A stretch of DNA of 7,121 nt from Fimbriimonadaceae bacterium (GCA_025451715.1 JANWJY010000181.1:1-7121), one strand, 5' to 3'; positions 1 through 6,618 are shown, counted from the stretch's first letter. The notes: generated from the letters alone by a model not told the origin. A program made the numbers and translations.

Positions 1-712
1 CCCAGTCTAGAAAGTCGTTCGTTCCGGTGCCGCCGCCCGTGTTGAAGATGAAAGAATTGACGCCGATGATGCGCCAGTTACCGCCGGCATTCAGGAACCA
101 CGCCCCGCCTGAGTCGCCGGGAAGCACGCCGCCCTCACCAACGATCGGAGTGCCAGAACCCATCGAGTTCGCATCGCCGGGCACGCCCGCCGCACCGTCC
201 AAGTCGTAGAACAGGGCCGGGTCGAGAGGTCCGTTAAGCCCATCGTCTCGCATGTCGGCCGTGTTCGTCGACACGCGTCGCCTTCCGCTCGAGCCGTTTA
301 CGACGTCGTATCCCGTTCCCGTTCCGCGCAGGGCGGCCGTCAGGCCAAAACCGACGATCGTCGGAGTCGAAGTGAGGTGGTTACCGTACAGCGGTCGCGA
401 ATAGTTCGAAAAAGTGCCCGGTGCGAACGTCAAGATCGAAATGTCCGCGTTCGGGTGGTCCAGGCGACTGATTGCGTCGACCGTCCCCGTAAGATTGAAG
501 CCGTCGTTCTTGATGAAGTAGCGCAAACCGCCGACGTGCCTCGCCGTCAAAACGTGCTGCGGAGAAATGATCGTTCCAGAGCCGTTCGTCCCGCCGGACG
601 TGCCGACCTGGCCGACCAAGGTGAAGAAGGTATCGACCGCCTGATTAGGGAAGGTCGCAAACGCGGCGCTAGATATCACCACGCCAAAAGCAAGCAAGAG
701 AGACCGCTTCAT
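1..712 (-). CDS. Secreted trypsin-like serine protease (C-terminus cut by window edge)
   Basis: This minus-strand frame starts at ATG 712 and stays open to the window edge, giving 237 visible residues. A GGAG ribosome-binding site lies at 723-720, seven bases before the start. Residues 1-19 form a Sec signal peptide (MKR, hydrophobic core, cleavage expected after A-F-A), so the mature enzyme should be exported. The chymotrypsin-fold triad is readable: His59 in LTARHVGG, Asp90 in NADISIL and Ser201 in PGDSGG, followed by WRVIGVNSF as the post-serine strand. There are no cysteines, so none of the usual disulfides. The residue six before the catalytic Ser is Gly195 rather than Asp, so trypsin-like Arg/Lys specificity is not expected. 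The visible end is Gly/Thr/Asn-rich; a C-terminal anchor or sorting tail could follow but cannot be seen. Peptidase family S1 assignment is firm; substrate is unknown. It is divergent from the dus gene. Confidence 0.88.
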   Translation of the reverse strand, partial: MKRSLLLAFGVVISSAAFATFPNQAVDTFFTLVGQVGTSGGTNGSGTIISPQHVLTARHVGGLRYFIKNDGFNLTGTVDAISRLDHPNADISILTFAPGTFSNYSRPLYGNHLTSTPTIVGFGLTAALRGTGTGYDVVNGSSGRRRVSTNTADMRDDGLNGPLDPALFYDLDGAAGVPGDANSMGSGTPIVGEGGVLPGDSGGAWFLNAGGNWRIIGVNSFIFNTGGGTGTNDFLDW

Positions 713-737
713 TATCTGACTCCAAGCATCCAAGGCA

Positions 738-754
738 GGAGCCAATTCGGCTCC
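738..754. promoter_or_regulatory. Perfect 6-bp inverted repeat upstream of the protease gene
   Basis: GGAGCC (738-743), spacer AATTC, GGCTCC (749-754). It lies 26 to 42 bases before the protease ATG, just upstream of that gene's ribosome-binding site. It could be an operator half-site pair or, if transcribed, a hairpin in the 5' leader. The inverted repeat is seen directly; the role is inferred. No T-tract follows, so a terminator is unlikely. Confidence 0.4.
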
Positions 755-765
755 AAACGCCTTCA

Positions 766-771
766 ATTCTA
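766..771 (-). promoter_or_regulatory. Candidate -10 box for the protease gene
   Basis: The minus strand reads TAGAAT here, a 5/6 match to the sigma-70 TATAAT consensus, 54 bases before the protease start codon. This would place the 738-754 inverted repeat in the early transcribed leader. No convincing -35 hexamer is seen at 16-18 bases, so the call is weak. Confidence 0.28.
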
Positions 772-841
772 CTTCAAATCTGACGCAATCGACCTGGCCG
801 AGGGCACAGATCCAGGCAATCCTGCCAGCCGAATCCTGGCT

Positions 842-1945
842 ATGTCACCATGTCAGGCGATGGGCGGCCGCAAGACTTATCCAGGCTTCGACATCGGTCC
901 AGTCAGGGCCGATGTGCCGCTCTTTCTTGCCCCGATGGAGGACGTGACGAACCTCGCGTTCCGTTTGATCGCAAAGCGGATTGCGAACCCCGGCGTCATG
1001 TTCACCGAGTTCGTCAGCGCGATGGCGATCCATCACCGGGCACACAAGACCCTCAAGAAAATGCGCGTGATGGACCAGGAGCGCCCGCTCGGGGTCCAGA
1101 TCTTCGGGGGCGAGCCGCACACTATGGCCGAGACCGCGCGCGTGGCCGAGGAGCTTGGCGCCGACATCCTCGATGTGAACATGGGCTGCTGGGTGCCCAA
1201 GGTTTGTCGCACAGGCTCGGGCGCCGCGCTCCTGAAGGACCCCGAACTCGCCGAGACGATCGTCGCCGGCGTCGTGCGCGCGGTCAAGATCCCGGTGACC
1301 GTCAAGGTCCGCGCGGGATGGGACTGGTCGCTCTTCGCCGCACCCGACCTCGCACGCCGGTTCCAGGACGTCGGCGCACGAATGGTCACGCTGCACGCGC
1401 GCTTCGCGAAACAAGGGTTTGAGGGCGAGGCGGACTGGAAGCTGATCCAAGAGATGCGCAAGGCCGTAACCGTCCCGCTCGTCGGCAACGGCGACGTTCG
1501 CACCCCCGAAGACGCAAGGCGGATGATCGACGAGACCGGGTGCGACGGCGTCATGGTTGGCCGCGCCGCGATCTCCAACCCTTGGCAGCTCGCAAAGATC
1601 CGCGCTGGATTGACGGGCGATCCAGAGCCGATGGGCCCAACGCTCGAACAAAGGATCGACACCGCGACCGAGCACGCCAAGAGCATGATAGCCTTCGAGG
1701 AGGGCCTTGATGAGAGGCAACAGGTCACGACCCTGAGTCCCAAGGAGCGACAAGAGGCGGAGCTGCGCGGCATCCGCGCGTTGCGCGGACAGCTCCCGCT
1801 CTACATCAAGGGTTACGCTGGCGCGGCCGAGGTGCGGGGCCAGCTTTCGCGCGTCGCTTCCGTCCAGGAGCTGCAAGACATCCTCGCAGAGTTCCAGAAA
1901 AGGACCGAGGAGCAGACACCACCGGAAGTACAATCCGTGCGCTAA
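842..1945 (+). CDS. dus: tRNA-dihydrouridine synthase (DusB/Nifr3-type)
   Basis: This flavin enzyme reduces uridine to dihydrouridine in the tRNA D-loop region using NADPH, in the cytoplasm. From ATG 842 it is 367 residues. The FMN-binding TIM barrel shows the family motifs in order: LAPMEDVTNLAFR (29-41), QIFGGEP (86-92), NMGC with catalytic Cys116, KVRAGWDW (155-162), LHARFAKQGFEG (184-195), GNGDVRTPEDA (215-225) and GRAAISNPW (240-248). A helical tRNA-binding domain follows (about 265-367). The catalytic loop reads GCWVPKV where most members have GCP..KV, so Trp replaces the conserved Pro. The frame is open from 377, but the upstream part is antisense to the protease gene and has no Dus similarity, so I start at 842; ATG 860 is an equal alternative, and neither has a good Shine-Dalgarno site. 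The next gene begins 5 bases after the stop. Family is sure; DusB versus another Dus class is less so. Confidence 0.93.
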   Translation: MSPCQAMGGRKTYPGFDIGPVRADVPLFLAPMEDVTNLAFRLIAKRIANPGVMFTEFVSAMAIHHRAHKTLKKMRVMDQERPLGVQIFGGEPHTMAETARVAEELGADILDVNMGCWVPKVCRTGSGAALLKDPELAETIVAGVVRAVKIPVTVKVRAGWDWSLFAAPDLARRFQDVGARMVTLHARFAKQGFEGEADWKLIQEMRKAVTVPLVGNGDVRTPEDARRMIDETGCDGVMVGRAAISNPWQLAKIRAGLTGDPEPMGPTLEQRIDTATEHAKSMIAFEEGLDERQQVTTLSPKERQEAELRGIRALRGQLPLYIKGYAGAAEVRGQLSRVASVQELQDILAEFQKRTEEQTPPEVQSVR

Positions 1946-1950
1946 CAGCC

Positions 1951-2868
1951 ATGGTCTTCCGCACGCTCGTCCTCAAGCTCGCCGCGTTCAAACCGTTCGA
2001 AAAACTCACAAAGTCAAAGCTGTTCCGCCCTCTAGTCAAGCGCTTCGTCGCGGGCGAAGACCTCGACACCGCGCTCAAAGTCGGCGAGGACTACGTCAAG
2101 CAGGGCTACCTCGTCTCAATGGACCTCCTCGGTGAAAACGTCGCGACCAAGCAGGAGGCCGACGCCGAGACCAGCGCTTACATCGAGATGGCGAACAGGA
2201 TCATCGCCAGTCCTCAGCGCGACGCGATGAACATCTCAGTCAAGCTCACCGCGCTCGGAATGGACCTCAGCGACGAGATCGCGGTCGAGAACTACAAGAA
2301 GATCCTCGACGTGTGCAAACCGCACGACATCTTTGTCCGCGCGGACATGGAGGCGAGCCAGTATTGCGGCCGCACGGTCAAGATCATCGAGCAGCTCTTC
2401 GCGAACTACACGAACTGCGGCACGGTACTGCAGGCCTACCTCCACCGCACTCCCGGCGACATCCAGACGATGATCGGCCTGAAGGCGCGAGTGAGGATCG
2501 TCAAGGGCGCGTACCTCGAGCCCGACACCGTCGCGTACCAGATCAAGTCGAAGGTCGATGAGATGTACGTGGCGGGCGCGAAGACGCTCCTGCTCGACGG
2601 CAACTACCCGGCGATCGCGACCCACGACGAGAAGATCATCGCGCTGATCAAGGAGTTCATCAAGCAGGAGGCGATCCCCAGGGAACGGTACGAGTTCCAG
2701 ATGATCTTTGGCGTACGCCGTGACTTGCAGGAGATGTTGCTAAAGGAAGGGTACAACGTGCGGATCTACATCCCCTACGGCGCGGCCTGGTACCCCTACT
2801 TCAGCCGCCGCCTGGCCGAACGCCCGGCCAACATGCTCTTCATCGCCAAGTCGCTGTTCAAGAAATAG
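1951..2868 (+). CDS. putA: Proline dehydrogenase (monofunctional, FAD-dependent)
   Basis: The 305-residue product oxidises L-proline to 1-pyrroline-5-carboxylate, passing electrons through FAD to the membrane quinone pool: the first step of proline use as carbon and nitrogen source. It has the compact TIM-barrel of the Thermus/Deinococcus enzymes (about 300 residues) without the P5C-dehydrogenase half of large PutA proteins. Visible motifs: SVKLTALG with Lys98, FVRADMEAS with Asp132, QAYLHRT (161-167), RIVKGAYLEP (182-191), YEFQMIFGVRRDLQ (247-260) and the substrate-carboxylate motif YFSRRLAERP (283-292), with Arg286/Arg287. An N-terminal helical arm (about 1-50) is present. The start is 5 bases after the dus stop, so co-transcription is likely; no good Shine-Dalgarno site precedes ATG 1951, consistent with translational coupling. 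The P5C dehydrogenase partner is not in the window. The symbol follows common usage for prokaryotic ProDH (also written prodh). Confidence 0.95.
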   Translation: MVFRTLVLKLAAFKPFEKLTKSKLFRPLVKRFVAGEDLDTALKVGEDYVKQGYLVSMDLLGENVATKQEADAETSAYIEMANRIIASPQRDAMNISVKLTALGMDLSDEIAVENYKKILDVCKPHDIFVRADMEASQYCGRTVKIIEQLFANYTNCGTVLQAYLHRTPGDIQTMIGLKARVRIVKGAYLEPDTVAYQIKSKVDEMYVAGAKTLLLDGNYPAIATHDEKIIALIKEFIKQEAIPRERYEFQMIFGVRRDLQEMLLKEGYNVRIYIPYGAAWYPYFSRRLAERPANMLFIAKSLFKK

Positions 2869-2886
2869 TGCCGAGGAGCAATGCAT

Positions 2887-2902
2887 AGTGGATTCGACCA
2901 CT
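2887..2902. terminator. Weak hairpin between convergent genes
   Basis: AGTGG (2887-2891), loop ATTCGA, CCACT (2898-2902), lying inside the 43-base gap between the proline dehydrogenase stop and the stop of the convergent membrane-protein gene. It could serve both directions. The stem is only 5 bp and neither strand has a U-tract, so it is not a good intrinsic terminator. An alternative pairing TAGTG (2886-2890) with CACTA (2910-2914) competes with it. Confidence 0.2.
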
Positions 2903-2911
2903 CACTGCGCA

Positions 2912-3631
2912 CTAAACATTGTCCTGGACGCGCTCCTGCTCCCGCTCCTCTTCCTTTCCGGCATGAGAGAGGTTCTCCCGCAACGACGTCTCCTCTTCAA
3001 CGACCTCGACGATCTTCCCTGTAAGCTTCTTCGCGGCTCTTCGTCCAGCGTTCACGAGCGACTTGAACGCGATCGCCCCTACTGTAAAGAGCCCCGCCGC
3101 GACGCCCATCCCCAACCAAGGCTGCCCGTTCTCGATTAGCCCGGCGAGCGCGATGACGCCGGCTATGAACGGCCCGTGCATCCCGATCAGGTACGCGAAC
3201 ACAGGCATGTACTTGACGTTGATCTTCGTCCGTCCTTTGCGCGACTCCACGCTCAGTCCGACCATGTGTGCGCCGGTCGAAGCCTGGCCCGACAGAGTGC
3301 GTCCGACCTGCTTGAGCCCGTTGCGCTGAGTGTGTCCGAAGAGACTGAGGATCTTGTCGAAGTCGTCGGGGTCCATCTCGCCCTCAACGACGCGCGTGAA
3401 CTCTTCTGTGAGGTTGAACGGCCCAACCTTCGACTTTTCGACGACGTCTATCCCTGCGATCGCCTTTTCGATGAACGTGGCGTCTATGCCGGCCTCGAGC
3501 GCGATCTTCCTCAGCTCCTCTTCTGTGATGCCGGGCGTGTAGTCGCTGCGCGGCGAGGTCTCCTGCATGCGCACCGCGCGCTGCATGATCTCGGCCGCCT
3601 CCTGCTCACTGAATACGCGCTTGTTCGCCAT
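2912..3631 (-). CDS. Two-TM membrane protein of unknown function, paralogue A
   Basis: I do not recognise a named family. From ATG 3631 the product has 239 residues. Residues 6-60 form a helical N-terminal domain: an FSEQEAAEIMQRAVRMQE helix, then YTPGITEEELRKIALEAGID and a final helix FIEKAIAG. Residues 65-140 are soluble, with a strand-rich stretch ending GLSVESRKGRTKINVKYMP. Two hydrophobic segments (about 143-165 and 171-193) form a membrane hairpin. A basic stretch NAGRRAAKKLTGK and a highly charged coiled-coil-like tail (205-239) follow. The same architecture occurs in the gene immediately upstream, so the two are tandem paralogues. An in-frame ATG at 3661 is possible, but AGGA at 3640-3637, five bases before ATG 3631, favours the shorter form. 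The gene overlaps its upstream neighbour by 26 bases. A membrane-anchored sensor or stress-related role is possible but unproven. Confidence 0.8.
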   Translation of the reverse strand: MANKRVFSEQEAAEIMQRAVRMQETSPRSDYTPGITEEELRKIALEAGIDATFIEKAIAGIDVVEKSKVGPFNLTEEFTRVVEGEMDPDDFDKILSLFGHTQRNGLKQVGRTLSGQASTGAHMVGLSVESRKGRTKINVKYMPVFAYLIGMHGPFIAGVIALAGLIENGQPWLGMGVAAGLFTVGAIAFKSLVNAGRRAAKKLTGKIVEVVEEETSLRENLSHAGKEEEREQERVQDNV

Positions 3632-4343
3632 CGCCGTCCTGTGATACCTTGCCAGCTTCACGGTTCAGACGAGAAACAAGCGCTTCCAACTTCTCAAGCA
3701 CCTTGATGTTCGACCACTTTATCGTGCGCCGCATGACGAACCAGTCAAGAACAACGCCAAGGGCCGCCAAGCCCCATCCTGCGGCCGGCCCCATCGACTC
3801 GCCCACTACGCCAGCGAGGATACCGACGGCCAACATGACCGGCAGCGCCACTGCGATGACCGGCAAGAACGTGCTCACACCGACTTTCACGCGCGTTCGT
3901 CCGCCCTTCTTCGATACGAGCATTTCGCAGTGCGAGAGCCCGACCATCGACTGATAAGTCATCGTGTCGCCCACGGTGGTCGGACCGCTCTGGAGCCCTG
4001 CCGTCGGGCCGAACTCGTCGAGCGCGATCTCGAAAGCCTCGCTCCCGGGCAGCCCCGCAGCGATCCGCTCGAGCGTCCGATCCACCGACGTCAGCTTGCC
4101 CTTGTCGTCCTGCGCGAATGTCGTCGGATCTGAGAGCGCGTCACGAACGAACCTCTCGTCGAGCCCAAGCTCGACAGCGATGCGCACGAGCTCCGACTCC
4201 CTCACGCCAGAAGGGCGCGGCACATCGCTCGGCGCGAGCCGTTCCTGCAGCTCTGCGGCGCGGCGGATCACCTCCGTCACTTCTTGTTCGGTGTAATGCC
4301 TTTCCACGCTTGCCCGACAGTCTACGGCAATGAGTCGGCTCAC
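3606..4343 (-). CDS. Two-TM membrane protein of unknown function, paralogue B
   Basis: The 245-residue product is a diverged copy of the downstream gene. The N-terminal helical domain is alignable: HYTEQEVTEVIRRAAELQE (16-34), then SGVRESELVRIAVELGLD (45-62), then RFVRDAL. A middle soluble region has the matching pattern MVGLSHCEMLVSKKGGRTRV. Two hydrophobic segments (about 157-180 and 184-205) form a membrane hairpin, followed by a basic MRRTIKW and an amphipathic helix VLEKLEALVSRLNREAG (215-231). The start chosen is GTG 4343, preceded by AAGGG four bases away and 14 bases after the biotin carboxylase stop. GTG 4307 (residue 13) would match the start of paralogue A better, but has no ribosome-binding site. 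Its position directly after the carboxylase argues for one transcript. Function unknown. Confidence 0.75.
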   Translation of the reverse strand: MSRLIAVDCRASVERHYTEQEVTEVIRRAAELQERLAPSDVPRPSGVRESELVRIAVELGLDERFVRDALSDPTTFAQDDKGKLTSVDRTLERIAAGLPGSEAFEIALDEFGPTAGLQSGPTTVGDTMTYQSMVGLSHCEMLVSKKGGRTRVKVGVSTFLPVIAVALPVMLAVGILAGVVGESMGPAAGWGLAALGVVLDWFVMRRTIKWSNIKVLEKLEALVSRLNREAGKVSQDGDGEQARIQ

Positions 4344-4353
4344 GTTTCCCTTC

Positions 4354-4370
4354 GACCCTAGACCCTAGAC
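4354..4370. repeat. Tandem 7-bp repeat at the carboxylase stop
   Basis: On the minus strand the unit TCTAGGG is repeated in tandem, 2.3 copies within GTCTAGGGTCTAGGGTC. The carboxylase stop codon TAG (4360-4358) lies within it, and the last three amino acids are encoded by repeat units. It separates the carboxylase from paralogue B. CTAG is normally rare in bacterial DNA, so two copies seven bases apart stand out. Confidence 0.6.
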
Positions 4371-5866
4371 CGTTCCCCCGTCACCCTAAACCCGTCCGCC
4401 CTCTGCCAGGCCGGTTTCGTCGGACGCTTCACCTTTGTAGCGCCCGATGACCCGGCAGCCGCGATCAGCGCAGCCAACTCGTCCGGAACATCGCTGTTCG
4501 GAGACCACTCCGCAAACTCGCGACTCAGGAACCCGGTGTCAATATCGCCCTTCACAAACTTCTCGTGAGAGAGGACTTCCATCACATAACCGATGTTCGT
4601 CGACACTCCGAGAACGTGGAAGTCCATGAGCGCACCGCGCAGCTTCTCGATCGCCTCGGCCCGCGTCGCGCCCGGCGCGATCACCTTCGCGATCAGCGAG
4701 TCGTAATAGCGCGAGACGTCTGCACCGACGCCGAAGCCTGTGTCCACTCGTACATCTGTTTCTAAGGGCGGCGCCCAGCCAACGATCTTGCCGACGCTCG
4801 GCAAAAACCCGCGCGCAGGATCCTCGCTGATCACGCGAGCCTCGATCGCGTGCCCGCGCATCGCGCTCCTGTCCCCGCGCATCAGCTTTTCGTCCAAACC
4901 CAGCTTCTCTCCGCTCGCGACCCGCAGTTGCAACTGCACGAGGTCGACGCCCGTGACCATCTCAGTCACAGGGTGCTCGACCTGCAGGCGCGCGTTGACC
5001 TCCAAGAAGTAGAACTCGCCCGAAACGGGGTCGACCATGAACTCCACGGTCCCCGCGTTCACATACCCCGACGCGCTCGCCAGTTTCACGATGGCATCGC
5101 GCATCTTTGACCACAGCGCGTCGGTCATGTACGGCGACGGCGACTCCTCGATCACTTTCTGATGCCGCCGCTGGATCGAACACTCCCTCTCGAACAGACA
5201 CGCCACGTTCCCGAACGAATCGGCGATCATCTGGACCTCGATGTGTCTCGGCCGCTCGATCAGCTTCTCGACCATCATCGCGCCGTCGCCGAACGCCTTC
5301 AGCGCCTCTTCGCTCGCCAGCGCGCACTCCCTCTCGAACTCTTTCGGGTCGTGCACGGCCCGCATTCCGCGCCCGCCACCGCCCGCGCTCGCCTTGAGCA
5401 TCACCGGGAACCCGATCTTCTTCGCCGCCTCTTTGAGGTCAGCGACCGTCGCGCCGACTTCGAAAAATCCAGGGGTGATCGGCACGCCCTGCTCGACGGC
5501 CAGCTTCTTGGACGAGATCTTGTCGCCCAGCATCCGCATCGCCGACGCGGGAGGGCCGACGAACACCAATCCGTTCTGCGCGCACGCCTCCGAGAACGAC
5601 GCACGCTCGCTCAGAAAACCGTAGCCGGGATGGATCGCGTCGGCGCCCGTCTGATTCGCGACCGCGATGATCTTCGCCGCGTCGAGATAGGAGAGCGCGG
5701 GCTCAGGCGGACCGATGCACACGGCCTCGTCCGCCATGTTCTTGTGCATCGCGTTTGCGTCCGCCTCGCTGTACACCGCGACCGTCGCGATCTCCATCTC
5801 GCGCGCAGCGCGAAACACGCGGCACGCGATCTCACCGCGGTTCGCAACGAGGAGCTTCTTGATCAT
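4358..5866 (-). CDS. Biotin carboxylase subunit of an acyl-CoA carboxylase (methylcrotonyl/propionyl/acetyl-CoA type)
   Basis: The 502-residue enzyme carboxylates carrier-bound biotin using ATP and bicarbonate; a carboxyltransferase then passes CO2 to an acyl-CoA. Domains in order: N-domain (1-112; KKLLVANRGEIACRV, IHPGYGFLSE), ATP-grasp (about 115-325) and C-domain (336-445). Catalytic features are intact: glycine loop KASAGGGGRGM (158-168), HIEVQ (208-212), ECSIQRRHQK (228-237), Glu275, and EVNARLQVEHPVTE (289-302) with Arg293. The tail (446-502) ends in PAWQRADGFR, resembling the tract that in methylcrotonyl- and propionyl-CoA carboxylase alpha chains leads into the biotin carrier part. 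Here it stops 8 residues later, and there is no biotinylation motif (AMKM type). ATG 5866 overlaps the hydratase stop by ATGA, with GAGGA just upstream. The hydratase neighbour favours methylcrotonyl-CoA carboxylase (leucine breakdown), but acetyl- or propionyl-CoA cannot be excluded. Confidence 0.93.
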   Translation of the reverse strand: MIKKLLVANRGEIACRVFRAAREMEIATVAVYSEADANAMHKNMADEAVCIGPPEPALSYLDAAKIIAVANQTGADAIHPGYGFLSERASFSEACAQNGLVFVGPPASAMRMLGDKISSKKLAVEQGVPITPGFFEVGATVADLKEAAKKIGFPVMLKASAGGGGRGMRAVHDPKEFERECALASEEALKAFGDGAMMVEKLIERPRHIEVQMIADSFGNVACLFERECSIQRRHQKVIEESPSPYMTDALWSKMRDAIVKLASASGYVNAGTVEFMVDPVSGEFYFLEVNARLQVEHPVTEMVTGVDLVQLQLRVASGEKLGLDEKLMRGDRSAMRGHAIEARVISEDPARGFLPSVGKIVGWAPPLETDVRVDTGFGVGADVSRYYDSLIAKVIAPGATRAEAIEKLRGALMDFHVLGVSTNIGYVMEVLSHEKFVKGDIDTGFLSREFAEWSPNSDVPDELAALIAAAGSSGATKVKRPTKPAWQRADGFRVTGERSRV

Positions 5867-6618
5867 CGTTCCTCGACGAACGACGCCTTCCGCTTTTCAA
5901 GGAACGCCTGCACGCCCTCCTTCCCTTCAAACCCCGAGCGCGCCTTCGCCAAAAGCCGCGCGGACTCTTCCATCGGGTACGGGCCGTGCACCGCGACGTG
6001 CTTTGCGCTCGCCACCGCCTTCGGCCCGTTCTGCAGCACGTCCTTGACGACCGACGCGACGCGCGCGTCCAGGTCGACCTCGGAGACGACCTTGTGCACG
6101 AGACCGATGTAGAACGCGTGGTCCGACTCGAACACCTCGCCTGTCGTGAAAAGGTGCCGCGCGTGGCCGTGGCCGATCTTCGGGATCACGATCGGCGAGA
6201 TCGTCGCCGGGATCAACCCGAGCCGCACTTCGCTGAAACTGAACTTCGTCCTCTCCGCGGCGACCGCGACGTCGCTCGCCGCGACGAGCCCGCACCCGCC
6301 GCCGAACGCCGCGCCGTGCACTTTCGCGATTACGACCGCGGGACAGTCCGCGATCGCCTCGAACATCCGACCGAGCCGCAGCGCGTCCTGATAGTTCTCC
6401 TCCTCGGTGTAGTTCGCCGCGTCCTGCATCCACTTGAGGTCGCCGCCCGCGCAGAACACGCTGCCCGCGCCGCTCAAGATCACCACCCGCGCGAACTCTG
6501 AGAGCGAGGCGAACGCCTCGCCGATCTCGCCGATCAGGCCGTCGCTGAGCGCGTTGCGCACCTCCGGCCGGTCAATGACCATGTTGACCACCGGTCCGTC
6601 CGATTCGACTCTGAGCAT
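5863..6618 (-). CDS. Enoyl-CoA hydratase/isomerase family; probable methylglutaconyl-CoA hydratase
   Basis: A crotonase-fold protein of 251 residues. Features in order: RPEVRNALS (18-26), the first oxyanion-hole segment VFCAGGDLKWMQ (54-65), the second HGAAFGGGCGLVAASDVAVA (101-120), and KFSFSEVRLGLIPATISPIV (125-144) with the general acid/base Glu130. The other glutamate of classical hydratases is Gly110, as in LiuC-type enzymes. The CAGGDLKWM and SEVRLGLIPATISP segments resemble bacterial methylglutaconyl-CoA hydratases, which hydrate 3-methylglutaconyl-CoA to HMG-CoA in leucine breakdown. The C-terminal EGVQAFLEKRKASF is typical of the family. ATG 6618 matches where family similarity starts; an upstream in-frame GTG (6669) would add residues encoded by a repeat and is rejected. 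No clear Shine-Dalgarno site is present. The ATGA overlap with the carboxylase supports a shared pathway. Family is sure; substrate is inferred (about 0.6). Confidence 0.92.
   Translation of the reverse strand: MLRVESDGPVVNMVIDRPEVRNALSDGLIGEIGEAFASLSEFARVVILSGAGSVFCAGGDLKWMQDAANYTEEENYQDALRLGRMFEAIADCPAVVIAKVHGAAFGGGCGLVAASDVAVAAERTKFSFSEVRLGLIPATISPIVIPKIGHGHARHLFTTGEVFESDHAFYIGLVHKVVSEVDLDARVASVVKDVLQNGPKAVASAKHVAVHGPYPMEESARLLAKARSGFEGKEGVQAFLEKRKASFVEER

Noticed and set aside
812..839. CCAGG/CCTGG arms and a repeated AATCCTG just upstream of dus
   Set aside because: Short, overlapping and mutually exclusive pairings of 4-5 bp; expected by chance in GC-rich DNA and not distinct enough to call an operator.
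377..841. In-frame 5' extension of the dus reading frame (155 extra codons)
   Set aside because: It runs antisense through the signal peptide and catalytic-His region of the protease gene, is Arg-rich, and shows no Dus similarity; the TIM barrel begins only after residue 20 of the 842 start.
845..1933. Long open frame (362 codons) antisense to dus
   Set aside because: Typical high-GC shadow: rich in Arg, Ala, Leu, His and Asp, with no recognisable motif, while the opposite strand has complete Dus motifs.
1929..1934. TACAAT as an internal promoter for proline dehydrogenase
   Set aside because: A 5/6 match to a -10 box, but the bases 16-18 upstream do not resemble a -35 box and it lies inside the dus coding sequence; chance match cannot be excluded.
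3176..3706. Plus-strand open frame (176 codons) opposite the paralogous membrane proteins
   Set aside because: The minus-strand reading gives two alignable paralogues with matching membrane hairpins; the plus-strand frame has no coherent features and no good start signal.
5162..6112. Plus-strand open frame (316 codons) spanning the carboxylase/hydratase junction
   Set aside because: Arg/Leu/Asp-rich shadow of two well-supported minus-strand genes; no domain pattern.
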